Positions 6,531 to 8,857 of a DNA stretch of 8,857 nucleotides are shown one piece after another (positions within the stretch are counted from its first letter, which is position 1; the number at the start of each line of letters is the position of its first letter). Location of the stretch: positions 1 to 8,857 of the forward strand of contig VBGO01000098.1 in the NCBI GenBank assembly GCA_005882525.1, given 5' to 3'. Under the pieces are notes generated by a model. The model saw nothing but the letters and a program-made list of their open reading frames with translations, was not told where the DNA came from and did no database searches. This DNA is from Chloroflexota bacterium. GTDB taxonomy: Bacteria; Chloroflexota; Dormibacteria; CF-121. Position numbers and translations under genes: made by a program.

Positions 6531-7157
6531 ATCGAGCGCGGCCCGCAGCATTACCTCGACCTCGCTGACTGGCGCCGCCGCGTCGGCAATCTCTATCGGC
6601 TCTCCGGGCGAGACGCGCTCGAGCGCTTTCGCGAGGGGCGCGATCATCTCTTTCGAACGCACCCCCAGTCGCCGCTGACCGACGAGGCACGCGCGCACTT
6701 CACCGGCCTTCGGTACTTCGACCACGATCCCGCGTATCGCTTGAGCACCCCGCTGGATCCCGCGGACGCGGGCGACCCGCTTGTGATCGACACCGGCGGT
6801 GACGACGGAATCATCACCTACCGGCGCGCCGGCTGGTTGCGCTTCCGCCTTGGCGGCCAGGATTGCCGGCTGACCGTGTTCGGCCTGGTCGGCTATGGCG
6901 GGGGTCTCTTTCTTCCCTTTCGTGACGCCACGTCGGCTAAGGAAACCTACGGCGGTGGCCGGTACCTCTTCGACACCGTCAAGAACACCGATGGCCTGGC
7001 GCTCGAGCTCACCGCCGGCTCCCCTGATGTGACGATCGACTTCAACTTCGCCTACAACCCGTCCTGCGCCTACGATGCCCGATGGGCTTGCCCGCTCGCC
7101 CCGCGCGAGAACTGGCTGCCGATCCCGGTGCCCGCGGGTGAGAAAGTGTTCTCGTGA
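6531..7157 (+). CDS. DUF1684 family protein, probable ATC start
   Basis: About 208 residues, recognised as DUF1684 by LFLPFRDATSAKETYGGGRY (from residue 126), then DFNFAYNPSCAYDARW with NPSCAY at 176-181, and a C-terminal CPLAPRENWLPIPVPAGE segment. The N-terminal part (YLDLADWRRRV, then RDHLFRTHPQSPL and GLRYFDHDPAYR) is also typical of the family, so the true start must lie before about 6546. The first canonical start, TTG at 6741, would delete about 70 conserved residues. ATC at 6531 with an upstream GGAAGGA is the best candidate. The biochemical role of DUF1684 is unknown to me. The conserved Cys and acidic residues near the C-terminus could be functional, but that is inference. The gene lies in the same frame as the helicase, 24 nt behind it, and overlaps the SDR start by 4 nt. 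A misread base in a true ATG (ATG to ATC) or readthrough of the helicase TGA are the alternatives. Confidence 0.8.
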   Translation: MERGPQHYLDLADWRRRVGNLYRLSGRDALERFREGRDHLFRTHPQSPLTDEARAHFTGLRYFDHDPAYRLSTPLDPADAGDPLVIDTGGDDGIITYRRAGWLRFRLGGQDCRLTVFGLVGYGGGLFLPFRDATSAKETYGGGRYLFDTVKNTDGLALELTAGSPDVTIDFNFAYNPSCAYDARWACPLAPRENWLPIPVPAGEKVFS

Positions 7158-7936
7158 GCAAAACCGCATTGATCACCGGCGCCTCTGGCGGTATCGGCTA
7201 CGAGCTCGCCTTATTGTTTGGGCGCGACGGCTACGACTGCATCCTGGTCGCGCGCAGCGAGGACAAGCTGAAGGAGCTGGCCGCCCGGCTGGAGAACGAG
7301 CATCGTGTCAAGACGCTGGTGATCGCCAGGGATCTCTCGCGGCCAAGCGCGGTCGATGAGATCTACGAAGAGGTCACCGCCGCATCGATGCCGGTCGACG
7401 CGCTGGTCAACAACGCCGGCTTCCCGGTCTTCGGGCTGTTCGTCGAGACCGATCCGCAGGCCGAGCTCGAGATGCTGCAGGTCAATGTCGTGGCGCTGAC
7501 GGCGTTGACCAAGCTGTTCCTCAGGGGGATGGTCGAACGGCGCGCCGGCCGTATCTTGAATCTCGCATCGACGGCGGCCTTCTTGCCGGGTCCGCTGATG
7601 GCGGTCTATTACGCGAGCAAGGCGTACGTGTTGTCGTTTTCTCAGGCGCTGGCCAATGAGCTGCGAGGCACCGGCGTCACGGTCACGGCACTGTGCCCGG
7701 GGCCGACGCGAACGGGCTTCCAGAAGCGCGGGGTCATGGAGGACTCGGGCCTGGTCCAGGGGCAGATCGCCGATGCGGCTTCGGTCGCGCTCGCCGGCTA
7801 CCGAGGCCTGATGGCGGGCAAAACGATCGTGATTCCCGGCTTCAGCAACAAGCTGATTCCCTGGGTCGCTCGACTCTCACCGCGGGGCATGGTGACGCGA
7901 GTCGTACGCCGAACGCAGGACCGCGTCCCGCAGTAG
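7154..7936 (+). CDS. Short-chain dehydrogenase/reductase (SDR)
   Basis: A 260-residue classical SDR, a cytoplasmic NAD(P)(H)-dependent oxidoreductase. The Rossmann dinucleotide motif TGASGGIG is at 8-15; R34 after the second strand suggests NADPH preference. NNAG is at 86-89, and the active-site set is complete: N111, S139, Y152 and K156 (Y-Y-A-S-K), with the PG motif at 182-183 followed by T-R-T. Length and order are standard. The hydrophobic C-terminal stretch (GFSNKLIPWVARLSPRGMV) resembles DltE/YqjQ-like SDRs thought to act on lipid-like or acyl substrates, but the substrate cannot be deduced. The GTG start overlaps the DUF1684 TGA stop as GTGA, a typical arrangement for translational coupling. 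GGTGAG about 14 nt upstream is too distant to be a good ribosome site. It is the last gene of the apparent helicase operon. Confidence 0.93.
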   Translation: MSKTALITGASGGIGYELALLFGRDGYDCILVARSEDKLKELAARLENEHRVKTLVIARDLSRPSAVDEIYEEVTAASMPVDALVNNAGFPVFGLFVETDPQAELEMLQVNVVALTALTKLFLRGMVERRAGRILNLASTAAFLPGPLMAVYYASKAYVLSFSQALANELRGTGVTVTALCPGPTRTGFQKRGVMEDSGLVQGQIADAASVALAGYRGLMAGKTIVIPGFSNKLIPWVARLSPRGMVTRVVRRTQDRVPQ

Positions 7937-7937
7937 T

Positions 7938-7953
7938 CGCCGGTCAGCCGGCG
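7938..7953 (+). terminator. Short GC hairpin after the SDR gene, weak terminator candidate
   Basis: CGCCGG-TCAG-CCGGCG forms a 6-bp GC stem with a 4-nt loop, starting one base after the SDR stop codon. No T run follows, so intrinsic termination is doubtful; it may simply protect the 3' end of the transcript or be chance in GC-rich DNA. Confidence 0.25.
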
Positions 7954-7968
7954 CGGCGGACGCTCTCC

Positions 7969-7986
7969 GGAGGGGCTTATATGTAA
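7969..7986 (+). promoter_or_regulatory. Ribosome-binding site followed by a start-stop ATG-TAA
   Basis: GGAGGGG (7969-7975) is followed after 5 nt by ATG (7981) and at once by TAA (7984). This ATG is in the same frame as the membrane-protein ATG at 8017, with 10 sense codons between the TAA and that ATG. This is either a minimal start-stop ORF controlling downstream initiation or the original start of the membrane protein interrupted at codon 2. Confidence 0.5.
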
Positions 7987-8016
7987 CGACTGCTGGACGC
8001 CGGCGTTCTATTTACG

Positions 8017-8658
8017 ATGGTGCTAGTCCGGCGAACCCCGAAACAGGCTTTGTCCTGGATCTGGGCTGTATGCGCAGGAACGGCGTTTGGAGGATCGGCC
8101 GTCCTGGCGTTGGCAGTGGTTGGAACGCTCGACATGCTCGCCCTTCACTCCGAACCAGGCAGCCTGACGCATGGCCTCGACCTCTCAGCCTGGCTCGTCC
8201 TCTGGGCAGCCCTGGCAATGATCGGGATCGTGCTGACCACCATGCTATTGAGGCAGCCCGTCGCTCTGTCAAGAACAACCCTCGCCTTCACGCTCGCTGG
8301 CGTCGCGCTCGCGGCGGCATTTCAGCTTGCGCTGCAGCAGTGGGCGGCCGGCAGGCTCGGGTACTCGCACGACCTGATTGGTCTCACCATCCTCGTTCCG
8401 TGCTGGGCCGTCGGGCTCGCAATATCGGTCTTTGCCCTCCATCAGGCCCCAGCGCCCGGCCGTTCTCTCGTCCGCGTCGGGGGCCTCGCGTGTGTTGTGA
8501 CTGCGCTCGCCATCATCGCCACCAACGTGAAAGGCGCGGCCGACGGAGTCCGCCCAGATAGCTGGGTCCCGGCCATGCTGCTGATGCTGATCGCCGTTTA
8601 CTCACTGGTCGCCGCGACACGCCTGCTGCGGCAAGTGCAATCCAAGGCTCCGAGTTAG
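8017..8658 (+). CDS. Hypothetical six-helix membrane protein
   Basis: A 213-residue integral membrane protein of unrecognised family. Six hydrophobic segments are visible at about 14-37, 57-78, 86-108, 119-141, 152-171 and 183-203. The N-terminus is basic (RRTPK) before the first helix, suggesting it is cytoplasmic, with the C-terminal RLLRQVQSK also cytoplasmic, as expected for an even helix number. No catalytic motif, signal-peptide cleavage site or soluble domain is seen. The ATG at 8017 is directly followed by GTG and has no Shine-Dalgarno sequence. The good site upstream serves an in-frame ATG at 7981 that is stopped at once by TAA, so the gene may be translated by reinitiation, be leaderless, or carry a nonsense change near its original start. 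Its TAG stop overlaps the stop codon of the convergent nitrobindin-like gene. Coding potential is well supported by the long, consistently hydrophobic pattern; function is unknown. Confidence 0.7.
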   Translation: MVLVRRTPKQALSWIWAVCAGTAFGGSAVLALAVVGTLDMLALHSEPGSLTHGLDLSAWLVLWAALAMIGIVLTTMLLRQPVALSRTTLAFTLAGVALAAAFQLALQQWAAGRLGYSHDLIGLTILVPCWAVGLAISVFALHQAPAPGRSLVRVGGLACVVTALAIIATNVKGAADGVRPDSWVPAMLLMLIAVYSLVAATRLLRQVQSKAPS

Positions 8659-8857
8659 GCGGTTTCGCCGCTTGCTCGGCGAAAGCTCGCCGTGAGGTGC
8701 CGGACCAGGGCAACCCCTTCCATAGCCATTTTCAGCTCGTACCGAAGCATCTCCCCGTCCATCCAGAGCGACCGGCTGATGGAGGTAACCGGTTTGGCCG
8801 TCGGCGTGCGAGCCACGGTCGCGCACTCGACATCGATCCTCCGGCCGTCAACCCGGC
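8655..8857 (-). CDS. Nitrobindin/FABP-like heme-binding protein, C-terminal part
   Basis: The last 66 codons of a gene that continues beyond the right window edge. The frame is open from 8855 on the minus strand to a TAA (8657-8655). The peptide contains TVARTPTAKPVTSISRSLWM, then DGEMLRYELKMAMEG and VRHLTASFRR, ending SGETA. This pattern, with T-P-T-A-K, D-G-E-x-L-x-Y-x-L-x-M-A and H-L-x-A near the end, matches my recollection of the C-terminus of the nitrobindin family (formerly DUF1794). These are beta-barrel proteins that bind ferric heme through a C-terminal histidine and handle nitric oxide or peroxynitrite. The His in RHL would be the candidate heme ligand. Only the last strands are visible, so the fold cannot be confirmed. 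The reading frame is short and lacks its start, so it is easily missed. Confidence 0.65.
   Translation of the reverse strand, partial: RVDGRRIDVECATVARTPTAKPVTSISRSLWMDGEMLRYELKMAMEGVALVRHLTASFRRASGETA

Noticed and set aside
6375..7169. 264-codon minus-strand open frame
   Set aside because: It is antisense to the helicase tail and DUF1684 gene, whose plus-strand family signatures are clear.
8602..8826. 74-codon minus-strand open frame at the right end
   Set aside because: The neighbouring minus frame ending at 8655 carries the nitrobindin-like C-terminus; this one has no recognisable pattern.

Overview
The window is GC-rich, chromosomal-looking bacterial DNA with tightly packed genes, short gaps, GTG/TTG starts and strong G/C preference at third codon positions. 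No rRNA, tRNA, insertion sequence, phage gene or CRISPR array is visible. Gene content (a UPF1-like helicase with a zinc ribbon, a DUF1684 protein of the 'LADWRRRV' type, a tandem-hotdog protein, a nitrobindin-like protein) suggests a Terrabacteria lineage such as Chloroflexota/Dormibacterota or an actinobacterium. This placement is inference from family resemblance, not from a marker gene.

Layout. (1) 2-991, plus: nearly complete trpS, tryptophanyl-tRNA synthetase, with only the first few residues missing at the window edge. (2) 1035-3690, minus, convergent with trpS: a two-gene unit of a membrane-embedded family 2-like glycosyltransferase followed 10 nt later by a double-hotdog (PaaI-like) thioesterase-type protein. 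(3) 3691-3929: a 239-nt divergent regulatory region holding overlapping opposite-strand -10-like boxes, a palindrome, a possible short leader ORF towards the helicase and a possible 33-codon ORF towards the glycosyltransferase. (4) 3930-7936, plus: an apparent operon of a superfamily 1 UPF1/DNA2-like helicase (TTG start, strong ribosome site), a DUF1684 protein that has no canonical start codon (probably ATC) and an SDR oxidoreductase whose GTG start overlaps the DUF1684 stop by 4 nt. (5) 8017-8658, plus: a six-helix membrane protein of unknown function. The only good ribosome site upstream of it serves an in-frame ATG followed at once by TAA. (6) 8655-8857, minus: the C-terminal end of a nitrobindin/FABP-like protein, whose stop codon overlaps that of the membrane protein.

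Functionally, the minus-strand pair looks like cell-envelope or lipid-linked metabolism. The plus-strand operon joins a nucleic-acid motor to two small metabolic-type proteins with no obvious pathway link. The most noteworthy points are translational: three consecutive operon genes start with TTG, (probably) ATC and GTG; helicase and DUF1684 share one reading frame separated by a single TGA; and there is a start-stop ATG-TAA unit before the membrane protein. The helicase also has an unusual architecture, with an N-terminal zinc ribbon and barrel-like segment and an arginine-rich disordered tail. I found no clear defence system or other strongly novel multi-gene system.
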